From Drechmeria coniospora (lineage: Eukaryota; Ascomycota; Sordariomycetes; Hypocreales; Ophiocordycipitaceae), in assembly GCF_001625195.1 (NCBI RefSeq), contig NC_054391.1:2883390-2947389 (forward strand): a stretch of DNA of 64,000 nucleotides, read 5' to 3'. Below are positions 1 to 10,892 of the stretch, piece after piece. The notes below the pieces were generated by a model. The model did no database searches and was not told where the DNA came from. It saw only the letters and a program-made list of their open reading frames with translations. Numbering within the stretch: the stretch's first letter is position 1; the number at the start of each line of letters is the position of its first letter. A program made the position numbers and the translations under genes.

Positions 1-2066
1 GTTAGTACTAGCAGACGTAGCATACGCCGTAGGCACTGCTAACATGCATGGCCCAGCGAAAGTAGAGTCAGTGTAATACGCTGCACTCCGCACAGCACAT
101 GCCCATGGGCGGACCATTTGGGGGACTTTGCTTCAATTTCACCTCAGTATTTCATTACCTCATTGATGCTAGCAGTACGAGTTCTGGGTAACTAGTACCT
201 GTCTAGCGCCTGCCGATTGCACGCAAGTACCTGTACATGTGCTGTTGCACGCCGCCGTACTCCGTACTTGTTACTTATCTGGAGGAAGAGGGGTCCGAGT
301 GCAGGGACAACCTGCGGTAATACTTACTTGCAACCAAGTATTATTACTTACGTACGAGTACTTGCTTTACTGGACTTGTTCGTGCTCTTGTTCCTGCTGC
401 AAGGCGACAAACCTGGTTGCCCAGCTAAGGGGAAAAAATAATGCCTCGATGGCAAAGTTTTATTACCATGCATAAACAAACTAGTCGCAATTTCCATCTT
501 CTTTCACATGAATCCTCTCGTCAGGGGTGTCGGCTACTGAATACAGCGTACATGCTCACTGTACGAAGGTGGGTTGTTGCAGCACTTGTATCCGAACTGA
601 ATGGTCAGTCAGCATCTGCCAGCATCTGCCAGGTCTGCCAGCCCACGTGGACAGTGAGCTCGCATGCGCCCAAACTTCACATCACATCACATCACCTTCA
701 ATCCAAACTCCTGGTCAACGTTTCAACCCCTCTCGTCTCTCGCACCGAGCTGTCAGGGGCGTGGTACCCGTTTGCGGATTGATTGGATCGTGTCTCGGTG
801 ACTATGCTGTGTACGACGATCAGGTAACCGTCTGATCACCGCGCTGAGACTCATCAAGCCTCATCTGTCATCGGGGCTCCCAAGAAATGATAGCAAGATA
901 CGGAGCAGAAGGGGCCAATTTTAGCGTCTGCCTGTTCCAGATTATAAAAAGAAAACGAATCCGAACCATATACGAGCACGTAGTACCGAGTAGCAGGAGG
1001 AAATAGCCCGCAAGAAAGATTTCGTGAATGATGATGCTCAGTTCAATCATGGTTCCGCTGGCTGGGCTGACGTGGCGCCGGAGGTCTGAGACACAATGTA
1101 GCGTGCTAGCGTTACGGAGGGTACCACCCGCAGGTGGCGGCTACTATAATTATGTACTTACGACACTCCTTGCTTCCCTCTGTTAATTACACTTACTTAT
1201 TGTACGGAGTACAATAAGGTATTAATACTCGGTACCCTCGGTACCCGTACACCCACTCGCCACCCATACAGTACAGTACTTGGCTGATCATGTACAGTAG
1301 TGCGTTCAAGATGACACTCCCAGTCTTGGCGATCCGCCCTCTGCAGCGTTGTGCGACGAAATTCCCTAGGAAATGTCAAGACTCTTGCTCTTCTCACTTT
1401 CATATCTGGGCGTCAGTCGGACAATGCACAAAGTCGAAAGTTTTCGTCGCTATTATGCTCATCGATCATGTACAAGCACGGTGCAAGCACTTCGTTCTAC
1501 ACCTTCAAGTACTCTTTGAACGGTGCTGCACAGCAAGTACGTACTTTCGTGCATGGTGGATGCGGGCCAATATACCATTGCAGCGTAGCAGCCAATCAAT
1601 CGCACGATCAGCTGTCAGCCGTGGTGTGGTGCTTGGGCAATTCCAAACCCCCTACTCCGTAGTGGGCCCGAATCATGCATCCAGAAGTCGGTTCAATGCA
1701 TTGGCAGCGCAGTCCGGGAGAGTATCAGTAGCGAGAACTGCCGTCCTATTGTCACCGGCCGTCATGCATCGCGACGTTTTACGAACCAGCCGGCCTTCCC
1801 GCACCGACACCGACGTATTCGCCGACGTAAACACGCCCGCATTGACATTAGCCTAGAGCACCCCGTTCATGGCATAACGCTCCCATGAGCATTTGACCGT
1901 ATCCCAGTCCCTATATCCTAACCTATCCTCGAGCCATGACCATGAAAAATCTCCCATCCACTCGTGAGCTGACGAATACATGCAAAAGTACATGCAGACA
2001 CACGGCACGGCCACGAGAGCGTCGTGGACCTGTGCCGCTGCTCTCATTGGTGTCCTGACGACGCCG
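1..2066. other. gene-free left edge
   Basis: I see no supported coding region here. The open frames are short and show no family signature. The stretch carries several copies of the GTAC-rich spacer motif, for example around 255-275 and 1198-1285, interleaved with ordinary sequence. Confidence 0.6.
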
Positions 2067-3524
2067 TCAAGCCGTACCTTGCCCGTCCTGTTTGTTCTGT
2101 TTCTCCGCTTCCGCTAGCTTGAGAGCTTCCTCGAGAGCTTCCTCGTCGTCGGAGCCGATGTCGTCCTCCCCTCCATCGAGTGGCTTTTCGGCGGGCACGG
2201 CCACCCTTGCGGCCGGCTTTGCGTCGGCCTTGTCGTCCGCATGTGGCGTGCCGGCCTTCTTGGTGGACGTGTTCGGGGTGAGGGCCCAGTCAATCTCGCC
2301 GTCGTCACCGTACCTCGAGATGAGCCAGTCGTTGGCCTTCCTGAAGTGGCCGCAGTCGAAGAAATTCCCCCTCGATGCGCTGAGCGGACTCGGGTGAACG
2401 CTCTGCAGAACCAGGTGCTTCTGTCTGTCCACCCTCTGCACCCGCTTGCCGGCCGGCGTGCCCCAGGCCACGAAGACGACTCCCCGCGATCGTTTCTGGG
2501 CGACCAGGTCGATGACCTTTTGCGTGAAACGCTCCCAGCCGCGGTTGGAGTGCGAGGCGGGATCGTGCGCGCGAACCGTCAGACAGGTGTTGAGCATGAG
2601 AACGCCACGATCGGCCCAGGGAATGAGCAGACCCCCATTCTTCGGCGGAGACACGAAATTGGGATAGTCCTTCTTCAGTGCGATGTACATGTTCTTGAGT
2701 GAAGGCGGTGCGGGCGTCGGAGGCCGGACGGAAAAGGCCATGCCATGGGCTTGGTTCACGTTGTGGTAGGGGTCTTGGCCGATGATGACGACCTTGACAT
2801 TGTGGAAAGGGGTGTGGCGAGACCTACATGAAGGCAGGGTTAGATCGGAACGGAACGGAACTGGCCTGGAACTGGCAGCTTGGGACCATCGACCGACGTA
2901 CCAAGAGTAAACGTCCTCCTGCGGAGGAAACCACTTTTTCCCAGCCGCAGTTTCCCTGCCGAGAAACCTTTTGAGCTCGAGGAATTCCTTGGAGGAGACC
3001 TCGTCCTTGAGATGAGCCAGCCAACTATCATCCAGAGTCTCGATTTCCAGTTTCAGGAGTTCCTTTTGCTCCGACGTGAGGCCATCCACCCACTTCTTCT
3101 TGTCGAACTTGACCGCAGGCGCCGGCGACGAGACGCCGTTTGACTTTGGCTTCGGCGCGGCGCCGAAGAATGAGGCAATGTTGCCATTAGCCTTGGGCTT
3201 CTTGGCTTCCGTCTCGGTCGCCAATGAGCTTCCCTTTCTCTTGACCGCCGACATCGTTGATGGCTGTCGGAGGGCGAGGGATGGCAGGATCGAGCCGAAG
3301 ACGGGGCGTCCACGAGCTTGACGTGATGCTCTGGGGAACGTGGCAAGCGTCCGAATCTTGAGGGGAGTGTTGCGTCTGATGAGGAACGCGAGCTCGTGAA
3401 TGGGAAGGACAAGATGAGAATGTATGGCCTTGGCAGGGGACGGGTACGCCGCTCTGTTGGAGGAAATTGTTCGTGACGACCAGAGGACGGCAGGTCTGAG
3501 CGGACGCGGAACAGCTCCAGCCAT
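2067..3524 (-). CDS. UNG1: uracil-DNA glycosylase, mitochondrial/nuclear
   Basis: Family 1 uracil-DNA glycosylase, which removes uracil from DNA in base excision repair. Exons are 3524-2902 and 2823-2067. The 78-bp intron (2824-2901, GTACGT...TAG) is required to restore the conserved stretch around VYSW/SRHTPFHNVK. The catalytic water-activating motif VVIIGQDPYH and the minor-groove loop VHPSPLS are both present. The full frame gives 459 aa. Its first ~90 residues are rich in Arg and Ser with no acidic residues until late, which looks like a mitochondrial presequence. A second in-frame ATG at 3254 (MSAVKRKGSS) begins a basic segment with KKPK and would give a 369-aa nuclear-type form. The tail after the glycosylase fold is acidic and probably disordered. 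The family assignment is secure; use of two starts is inference. Confidence 0.95.
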   Translation of the reverse strand: MAGAVPRPLRPAVLWSSRTISSNRAAYPSPAKAIHSHLVLPIHELAFLIRRNTPLKIRTLATFPRASRQARGRPVFGSILPSLALRQPSTMSAVKRKGSSLATETEAKKPKANGNIASFFGAAPKPKSNGVSSPAPAVKFDKKKWVDGLTSEQKELLKLEIETLDDSWLAHLKDEVSSKEFLELKRFLGRETAAGKKWFPPQEDVYSWYVGRWSQAASSRPVPFRSDLTLPSCRSRHTPFHNVKVVIIGQDPYHNVNQAHGMAFSVRPPTPAPPSLKNMYIALKKDYPNFVSPPKNGGLLIPWADRGVLMLNTCLTVRAHDPASHSNRGWERFTQKVIDLVAQKRSRGVVFVAWGTPAGKRVQRVDRQKHLVLQSVHPSPLSASRGNFFDCGHFRKANDWLISRYGDDGEIDWALTPNTSTKKAGTPHADDKADAKPAARVAVPAEKPLDGGEDDIGSDDEEALEEALKLAEAEKQNKQDGQGTA

Positions 3525-4510
3525 TAACGCGAACTTGCGGGCCGCCGCGAGTTAGCGTGTCAGTGGTCGACCTGTCTCAACGGTGCTCTGCTTGGCTGCT
3601 AGCGTGCCATGGAGACCTAATCGGTCACCGCTATATTAATATTACCCACTGTACAAGTACGAAGCCACTGTACGAACTTACAGCACTCCACCGATGTACA
3701 GTACATGTGCCGACAAGTTGCCGAGCTGCTGATGGAACTGCCATGTTCCGTCTGCCAACATTCCGTAGGTGCAGAGTACCAAGGGCCTCCTTTTCAAAAA
3801 AAAAAAAAAAAAAAAAAAGTCACAGGCACACGTCAAGCCTTGCAGCGTTGACGTTTGATTCCAAATCTGCCGGACATCTGGGCAGAGTGTTGGATTCCTG
3901 ATTTTCCGGGGAGCAAGGCCTTCGCTCCGCGGGCCAGGTATCCGCACAGTGTACTTGCACCCTGTGCTCGGTATTACTGCGTACTCCGTCCGTACTTGTT
4001 TGGTGATTCGAGCGACACCTCAAAGAACGCCTCGTTGGTGAGTACCGACCAAACGACGAATTCTAAGCCAAGGGTGGCATATCAAGGGAGCTGCGTGGAC
4101 GAGATGAATGGAAGAATACAATACTGTACAGGTTGCTGGAGCGTCATTTCTCGACGGAAGATGGGATTGTATTATTATTAATTCTTGCTTCGATACGCTC
4201 CTGTCCCGTGACTAGGCAGCATCCCACAGCACTTACTTAGTCATCCGCTTCCCATACCTAGTAGGTACCGAGTGCTCCGTAAGTACTCCGTACCTTTCTA
4301 ACTTATCTGGGCAACTGGGGTCGGAAGGGACAGCCTGTATTATTCGACGTACAACCTCAAAGTTGTTCAAACGTACTCCGTACTCGCAAGTCCAACGCCG
4401 CAGGTGCTCTCTGGCCGCTCCCAACCATCGACTCCCGAGCATACGGTTACCGCGAACCAGCCATGCTCTGGGCGCTTGCACCATACTCTGGCATATAGCG
4501 ATTGCCCAAC
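3525..4510. promoter_or_regulatory. divergent spacer between UNG1 and HRD3
   Basis: This 986-bp region lies between two divergently transcribed genes and should hold both promoters. It contains a run of 23 A (3796-3818) and several GTAC-rich motif copies (about 3975-3990, 4283-4296 and 4373-4384). No coding sequence is supported. Confidence 0.5.
3796..3818 (+). repeat. A23 homopolymer
   Basis: This is an uninterrupted run of 23 adenines in the UNG1/HRD3 spacer. There are no target-site duplications or upstream coding remnant that would mark it as a retroposed tail. Confidence 0.9.
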
Positions 4511-7162
4511 ATGAGGGTTCCGACCGTCTGGCTGATCCGTAAGTGCCTTGATGCAGCCTCGTCCACCGCAGGCCTTGACTTGCCCATGCTGAACCGTTGC
4601 AGTGCTCGCGCGGGCCGCTACTGTACTCGGCACCAACGCACAGTATTATCACGAGACGCATGGAGGTGAAAGAAATGCTCGTGGTCACAAGGATCATGCC
4701 CTTGGCCCGAAAGCGGACGTTGTCCACGAACCGAGCCAGCCGGTGGTTGAGCAGCCAGGTTCGCCTCCTCCGGCACCTGCCAGTGCATGCGGCCAAAGCT
4801 AAGGGCGTCTAGGTGCTCATCATGTCGAGCTCGCCCTCGCGGAGTTGCGTAAGATCCCTCGGCCGTCCTACCAGCGAAAACGCCGGCCAGCCAGCGTCAT
4901 AGGATCCGCGCTTCGGTACATTTCCAAAGTCATGCCGACCGGCCCCGGCGGCGCTCCGTCCTCGAGCAAGTCTTCCAAGATCAGCGGCCCTCTTCTGAAC
5001 GCGGTGCAGCTTCTGGACATGGCAGCTTACGTGAACAACTCCGACGCCCTCTCCCTCCTGGCCGAGTTGAATTTCTTCGCCAACTTCAACCACCCGCGCA
5101 ACCTCGAGGCGGCCTTCAAATACTACCAACAACTGGCCACCATCCACGGCAACACGACGGCGCAGTACATGCTGGGCCTGTATCATTCCACCGGCATCGG
5201 CGGTGTTGTTCCCCGGAACCAGGCCTTGGCGCTCGTCTACTACACCTTTGCGGCCGTCCGAGGCAACACCAAGGCCGAGATGGCAACCGCTTTCCGGCAC
5301 CACAACGGCATCGGAGCGAGCAAGAGCTGCGAATCGGCCGTGAAATACTACAAGCGAGTTGCCGACAAGGCCATCCGCTGGTACCGATCCGGACCTCCAG
5401 GAGGCATGTCGTGGGTCCATCAAGGGTGGCGCATCGCCGACGACGACGGCGGCATCTACGGCGAGGGCGCCAGCGCCTCGAGCTCCGGCATCAACTCTCG
5501 AAAGACGGTCCCCCACTCGGACGCACATGCCGCCATCGGCGACGTCATCGAGTACCTAGACCTCGTCTCGCAAAAGGGCGACTCGAAGGCGTCGTACAAC
5601 CTCGGAAGGATCTACTACGAAGGACAGCGGGGTCTCGATAAGGATTTCGACCTGGCGAGGAAGTATTTTTTCCTCGTCGCGTCGAGATTCTGGAAAAAGG
5701 ACAACCGCATTGCCGAGACGTACACGAAGGAGGTCGAGAAGATGGCGGCCAAGGCGGCCGGCTACATCGGCCGCATGTACCTGAGAGGCGACGGCATGGT
5801 CCAGAACTTTGAACGTGCCAAGATCTGGTTCGAGCGTGGCATCTCGCGCGGCGATGCGCAGTCGCAGTACGGCCGTGGCCTGATGCTGCTGAGCGGCTAC
5901 GGCGGCAAGGGCAACGTCAAGCTCGCCATGGAATACTTTGCCGCCGCCGCGAACCAGGACTACGCGCCCGCCCAGGTGCAGATGGGCAAGCTCTACCTGG
6001 ATCAGGGCGAGGCGGAGGACGTGCGAATCGCCAACAACCAGTTCGAGCTTGCCGCGAGGCACGGCAACATCGAGGCGAACTACTACCTGGCCGAGATGGT
6101 CCACCACGGCGTCGGCAGGGAAAAGCTCTGCGGCGTGGCGCTGAGCTACTACAAGACCGTTGCCGAGAAGGCGGAGCCGTTGGTGTCGTCCTGGGCCGAC
6201 GCCAACGATGCGTACGAGTCGGAGGATCACGAGCTCGCCCTACTCCAGTACCTGATGGCCGCCGAGCAGGGTTACGAGAGGGCGCAGACCAACGTCGCCT
6301 TCATGCTCGACACGGCACAATCCAAGCTGCCGTCCATCCTGAAGTGGTTTCGCAAGGGCAAGAGCAGTCTCATGGACAATCCCGGGCTCGCGCTCATCTA
6401 CTGGACTCGGTCGTCGAGGCAGTCGAATATCGATTCCATGGTCAAGATGGGAGACTACTACTACTACGGCATCGGCGCCGGGCGGGATGTCGGCAAGGCG
6501 GTCCAGTGCTACACCGGAGCGTCCGACTTTTCGCAGAGCGCCCAGGCTCTCTTCAATCTCGGGTGGATGCACGAGAACGGCATCGGACTGACGCAGGACT
6601 TTCACCTCGCCAAGCGCTATTACGACCACGCGCTCGAGGTGAACGAGGAAGCGTACCTCCCGGTGACGCTGAGCTTGCTGAAGCTTCGGATTCGGAGCGC
6701 TTGGAACACGATCACGCACGGCCCTGTCCATTCGATTCAAGACGAGCCACGTATGATGAGCCGGCCATTCGATGGATTTCCTTGCTTGACTACGGCGATG
6801 CTGACCAGACGATAGGAACAAGCAAAGACTGGTCCTTGGCAGAGTGGATCGCCAACTTCCTCGACAACGACAACCTATACTACGATGACGAGGAGTACCA
6901 GGAGAAATCATTCGACTCGACCATCGGCGACGGCGAGGAAGGTTTCGACGACGACGGCGGCTTGCTCGAGAGCTTTCTCATCATCGGCATCACCATGGCC
7001 CTCGTATTTCTTCTCTGGTGGCGGCAGAGGATGCAGCAAGCCCAGGCCCAGGCCGAGGAAGGCCGGAGATGGAACCAGGGGCAACCGCATCCGGCTCAGG
7101 GCAACCGGGGGGACGGAGGAGCGGACTTTCGAGCGTGGGCGGCGGGAGGTCTGGGGCTGTAA
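4511..7162 (+). CDS. HRD3: HRD3/SEL1L, ER-associated degradation factor
   Basis: Luminal adaptor of the Hrd1 ubiquitin ligase in ER-associated degradation. I rebuilt four exons: 4511-4538, 4603-4758, 4813-6750 and 6816-7162, with phase 1 at all three junctions, giving 822 aa (yeast Hrd3 is 833). Exon 1 plus exon 2 make a signal peptide (MRVPTVWLI joined to LLARAATVLG, then TNAQ). An in-frame TAA at 4800 lies inside the second intron, so the coding frame must be spliced there. The body contains many Sel1-like repeats (forms of AQYMLGLYHSTGIGG and GRMYLRGDGMVQNFERA). A single transmembrane segment (SFLIIGITMALVFLLWW) lies near the C-terminus, followed by a short Gln-rich cytosolic tail. The donor of intron 2 is the unusual GTTCGC. 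Exons 3 and 4 are very secure; exons 1 and 2 rest on phase and signal-peptide logic. Confidence 0.9.
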
Positions 7163-8978
7163 GGGGCCGCGCACGTCAGTACGGCTATGTTTATAAGAGT
7201 GCTTGGGCTGGCGTTACTCGCGGCAAGGATCTCGGCGCCTGTGTTTTGGCGAGTGGCGGCCCGGTTCGGCTGGCAATCCTAGCACCGCAGGAGGGATGTT
7301 GCACATATATAGGGTCACGGCTAGTGATTTGATATGCCAATGACGGGGCCGCCTAACCGCAGAGTCGCCGATGGAAATGGCACACGCAGCCTGCTTTGGT
7401 GGTGGAGAGGAGTGTGATGTCTGCGCGGCCAAGTACGACGGAGCCTTTGCATGTAGATCCTTTATTGCTATCAGTTGCTTCTCTCCGATGCGTCGCCGAG
7501 GCAGCAGCTAGGAGTTCGCCAGGACAATAAGAGGGTACATGCACTCCGAACAATAGACGTCCATGTACGGATTCTCCGGATTCTGTATTATTACTTAAGC
7601 AATTAAGTATGTTAGTATACCTGCACAATTACTCCGTACATTACAAGTACGGAGTAATACCTAATAATTCATTGAATGAATCCTACAAGTACGGAGTACA
7701 CCTGGTACAGTTACATGTATGATGTATTACAGAGCTTACGTAAGTACTTACATACAAGTACATGTAATGAAGTATACACACCTTAGCGCACTGTGCTTCC
7801 GTACATGTACTTAAGTACAAGTATGCCAGCCCAGGGACCCTGCAGCAGTGGGGCTGACAGGCACCCTAATGAGTGACGCAGGTACTCCGTACTCCGTACC
7901 TACTTACTTGTACTTGTACTTGTACGGAGTACACGTAAGTACTTACGCACTTACTTAAGTACTTACAACTAGGATACTCCGTTACCAGGAATGCCCCCAA
8001 GTACTTACGTAGAAGTACCGTAGTTGTACTTAATTGTACCTCCGTGGACAATAACCCCTTGCTGGTGCTTGGTACGTTACCGGTACCGAGACATTGACAA
8101 TTCACAATCCGTTCTAGTACCTCGGTTCCATCACTTTCCGTAACAAACCGCCCGGGTGTCAGATGGCAGATAGGTACATGTACAGAGCGCCAGCTCCCTT
8201 TTCCGTTTCTTTTGAAACTGATACGGAAAGCAGGACGAAGCTCCGGGGAGCGGGCCGTGCTTTTTCTGCTGCTACATCACAAGTGAGCTTCACGTTTGGT
8301 ATCCGTTCCTGCGAATGGCAAGGCGTAAGTAAACTGGTGCTCTTCGTATCGTCGACCCACCGGGGGAAGCGAAACGCCGGGCGTAAGTTGAACTTGTGAC
8401 GGTCCATGTCGCCAGTGATTGAGCCCCCCTGCTGCGCCACTGGTCGGCAGCCCCGCAAGCCGCAATATGGGGATCCTGTGCAAAATACTTGGCGTGCGAA
8501 TACTGTGCTGTTGGCCGCGTGTATGGCATATGGTACTATACATACAGTACGTAGGTGTGTCATGTCTTGTGCAAGTACTTACTTACACTTACTTGCAGTA
8601 TATCTTCTGCTGTACTCCGTACTCCGTAATTACTCCGTACTCCGTGCTGCGTACTTACACTACAAGTAAGAAAGTACACGTAGGAACTCTACGGAGCACA
8701 GTACGAGTAATTACACCTAATACTCCGTACACTGGTAGATAAATGTACTGATTGGCCCGAGCCCACGACCCGCTACCTCCTTCACTCCTCTCCAACTTTC
8801 AGAGTTTCCCTATCAATCTCCTCTTCTCTTATTCCCCTTCGCCTGGCAGTAACATCGAAGCTTTCGACCAAGACCAACAGTTGAGTCATCGGGCATCCGC
8901 AAAGCCGAACGCGCCCTGTCTTCATCAAGCCCTCCCGTCGTTCAGCGGCAACAACAATCAGCCATCGTGCCACTCGCC
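7163..8978. other. spacer dense in GTAC-rich motifs
   Basis: No gene is supported in this 1.8-kb stretch. It is one of the densest zones of the ACTCCGTAC/GTACGGAGT and AAGTACTTAC words, concentrated at 7560-8090 and 8570-8740. The last ~200 bp before 8979 are pyrimidine-rich (CTCCTTC-type tracts) and look like the promoter and 5' leader of the next gene. Confidence 0.6.
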
Positions 8979-9621
8979 ATGCCGGCCGGCATCGCGCCTC
9001 GAGATGATCTCCCTCCTGGCTGGGTCCGGGAGGGTGACTGGATTGTTCCTTGGTGGCACAGCACGGTGAGTTCTGCTCCCCGCAAACAAGGCGAGGGCTG
9101 GGATCGAGGGCTGGGATCGAGAGACGCTAACTTGCGCAGCCGGGCATCATCGTTCGATGGGTCATCTTCCTCGTCTTTTCCCTGCTCATCATCGGCTACG
9201 TCGTGGGCGGATACTGGCACGCCAAGAGGAGGATCAAGAAGGGACTTCCTCCGCTGGCGTACCACAAAGTAAGCCCCTCCTGCCCTGTTCTGTCGGCGCA
9301 TGAGTCTATGGCGGTTGCGCTGACCCGCCGTCGCAGTGTCTCGTCCGCCGTCGCACGAGGCAACCACAGCACCAAAACGGCTGGCCGACCAACAACCAGA
9401 ACATGAACCAGCCGGCCAACGGTTATTACATGAACGACATGGGCGCGCCGCCCACCTACGACCCAAGCCGCCCGCCCATGTACACGGCACCGCCCGAGGG
9501 AGCCACCAAGGTTGACCCGTCGCAGTGGGGGTCGCAGCCGACGAACCGACCGGCGGTAGCGAATCCGGCCCCCGATTACACGCCGTCGGCCGGAAATCCT
9601 CCACCCGGAAGCGCGAGGTAG
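8979..9621 (+). CDS. RCR-like single-pass membrane protein
   Basis: Three exons, 8979-9065, 9140-9268 and 9337-9621, joined in phase 0, give 166 aa. Residues ~30-52 form one transmembrane helix (IIVRWVIFLVFSLLIIGYVV), followed at once by a basic stop-transfer segment (HAKRRIKK). The C-terminal half is rich in Pro, Asn and Gln and contains a PPxY motif (PPTYDP), the signal that Rsp5/Nedd4 WW domains bind. This architecture matches the fungal RCR family (chitin deposition and Congo red resistance; endosome-vacuole sorting of plasma-membrane proteins). The family call rests on architecture rather than close recalled identity. Introns have standard GTGAGT and GTAAGC donors. Confidence 0.7.
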
Positions 9622-9931
9622 AAGGAACCCTCGGGGCGTCGAGCTGACCGGGAAGTGGTCCGTCGTCGGTTGGTCCCCTGGTTTTCTCGGACGGGCCGAT
9701 GGGGGTGTAGCCACCTCTTTGTTGTACCTCGTTTTGGTGCTTGGTGTGCGCGAGTCCACGACGATTGCCGTGCCGTGCGCTAGGGAGAAGCGATGGCATG
9801 TACAGTTTCACTGATTTTACTGAGCCTCGGCGTTTTATCATCGATTACATTGCTTTGACCATACCATGTTACCAACACGCAGAACGCCAAGTGCTTCCCG
9901 GGTATATCAGACGCGCAGCGGCCGTGGCCGT
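9622..9931. other. convergent 3' spacer
   Basis: This 310-bp stretch lies between two convergent genes and should contain both 3' UTRs and polyadenylation sites. I see nothing else in it. Confidence 0.5.
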
Positions 9932-10704
9932 CTAGTCCATGTCCATCGCATCGACATCTCCATCCTCGTCTCGGGCCTCGACGACTTGGGCCGTGGCGAT
10001 TCCGCCGAGCGAGGCGACGCCCCCCCTCTCTTGCCTCTGCCTCTCTCGAACACGGCGGCGAGCCTCGATGACGGCCTTGCGCACACCGTCTCGTTCCTCC
10101 GGCACCGTCAGGGACTTGGGGTCGCTGTACAGGACCATCTGCATGTCCGCAAGCTCATCGTTGCGGTTGGCAAGAACCTGAGGCGGTATGCAGTTCTGCT
10201 GAAGGTGCTTCTTGATGTCTGCGAGGAGGACAACCTGGCCCGCGTCATTCTCGCCGTCGGCCGAGAGCTCTTTGTCGATGTCGTAAATGTAGACCTTGTG
10301 CTTGGAGTCGTCGACTTGCATCAAATCATCTGGTGCTGGTGCGAGAGGAAGAGTGTGCCTTTGTTGATCCGTCGTTGCGTCTGCCTCGCGGGCGGACCAC
10401 GGCTCGACCGAGGCGAATAGCTTGGGGCCGCCGCCGCGCTCTGCAAGTCACTCCATCATCAGCACGAAGAACGGCGAACGGCAATAAACATTTCGTTCCT
10501 GAGAGGCGGTGCCACAGTGTACATACCGAGATTCAAAAGACTGAGCCGTTTGGAGAGCCGTTCGTTGTCTTGTGTCGATGCCTTCCTCTTGTGGCCTGAT
10601 AGCGTCGTTGCTGTCTGAGGCAGAGCTCCAGGTCCAGAGGGGTACAAGGCAGCGCTGGCGGAGACCTGCTGCTGCTGCTGCGCGCCATCTCTCTGCACCA
10701 TCAT
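9932..10704 (-). CDS. conserved protein of unknown function
   Basis: Two exons, 10704-10527 and 10440-9932, with a phase-1 intron (10441-10526; GTATGT...TTGCAG), give 228 aa. The N-terminus has a Gln run and a basic segment (GHKRKAS, ERLSKRLSLLNL). The middle holds a block that looks like a folded core (KHKVYIYDIDKEL, then IPPQVLANRNDELADMQMV). The C-terminus is a charged helix (RKAVIEARRRVRERQRQER) ending in an acidic MDMD tail. I recall similar small proteins across filamentous ascomycetes but no assigned role, so I give none. The first ATG of the open frame is at 10704. The gene is divergent from AlaRS across 188 bp. Confidence 0.7.
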
Positions 10705-10892
10705 CACCACCGACTCGACCTGCGTCCCCTTTCCCCCAACAACAGCAAGCGGCAAACGGCAGGGAGAGCGCGTCGGTGGCAGCTCGGATCAGGGAGTCAT
10801 TTAATTGATCGCGGCCGATTGGATCGACGCAAAGCCTGCGCCGCGTCGCCGACGCTGAGTCACGAGCCGGTTGACGGAGAGTTAGCGGGCAT
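10705..10892. promoter_or_regulatory. 188-bp bidirectional promoter region
   Basis: This is the whole spacer between the divergent unknown gene (start 10704) and the upstream AlaRS ATG (10893). It is compact and GC-rich with no GTAC motif. If AlaRS uses the internal start at 11190, part of its transcript leader lies downstream of 10893. Confidence 0.45.

Noticed and set aside
3796..3818. Poly-A tail of a retroposed element or processed pseudogene
   Set aside because: No coding remnant precedes it and I see no target-site duplication; it looks like a simple homopolymer.
4597..4812. Separate small gene upstream of HRD3
   Set aside because: One frame here joins by phase-1 splicing to a signal-peptide exon on the left and HRD3 on the right; the remaining frames are shadows.
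7883..7990. CRISPR-like array from recurring GTAC words
   Set aside because: The words are 8-12 bp, irregularly spaced, in both orientations, with no constant repeat length or unique spacers, and the genome is fungal.
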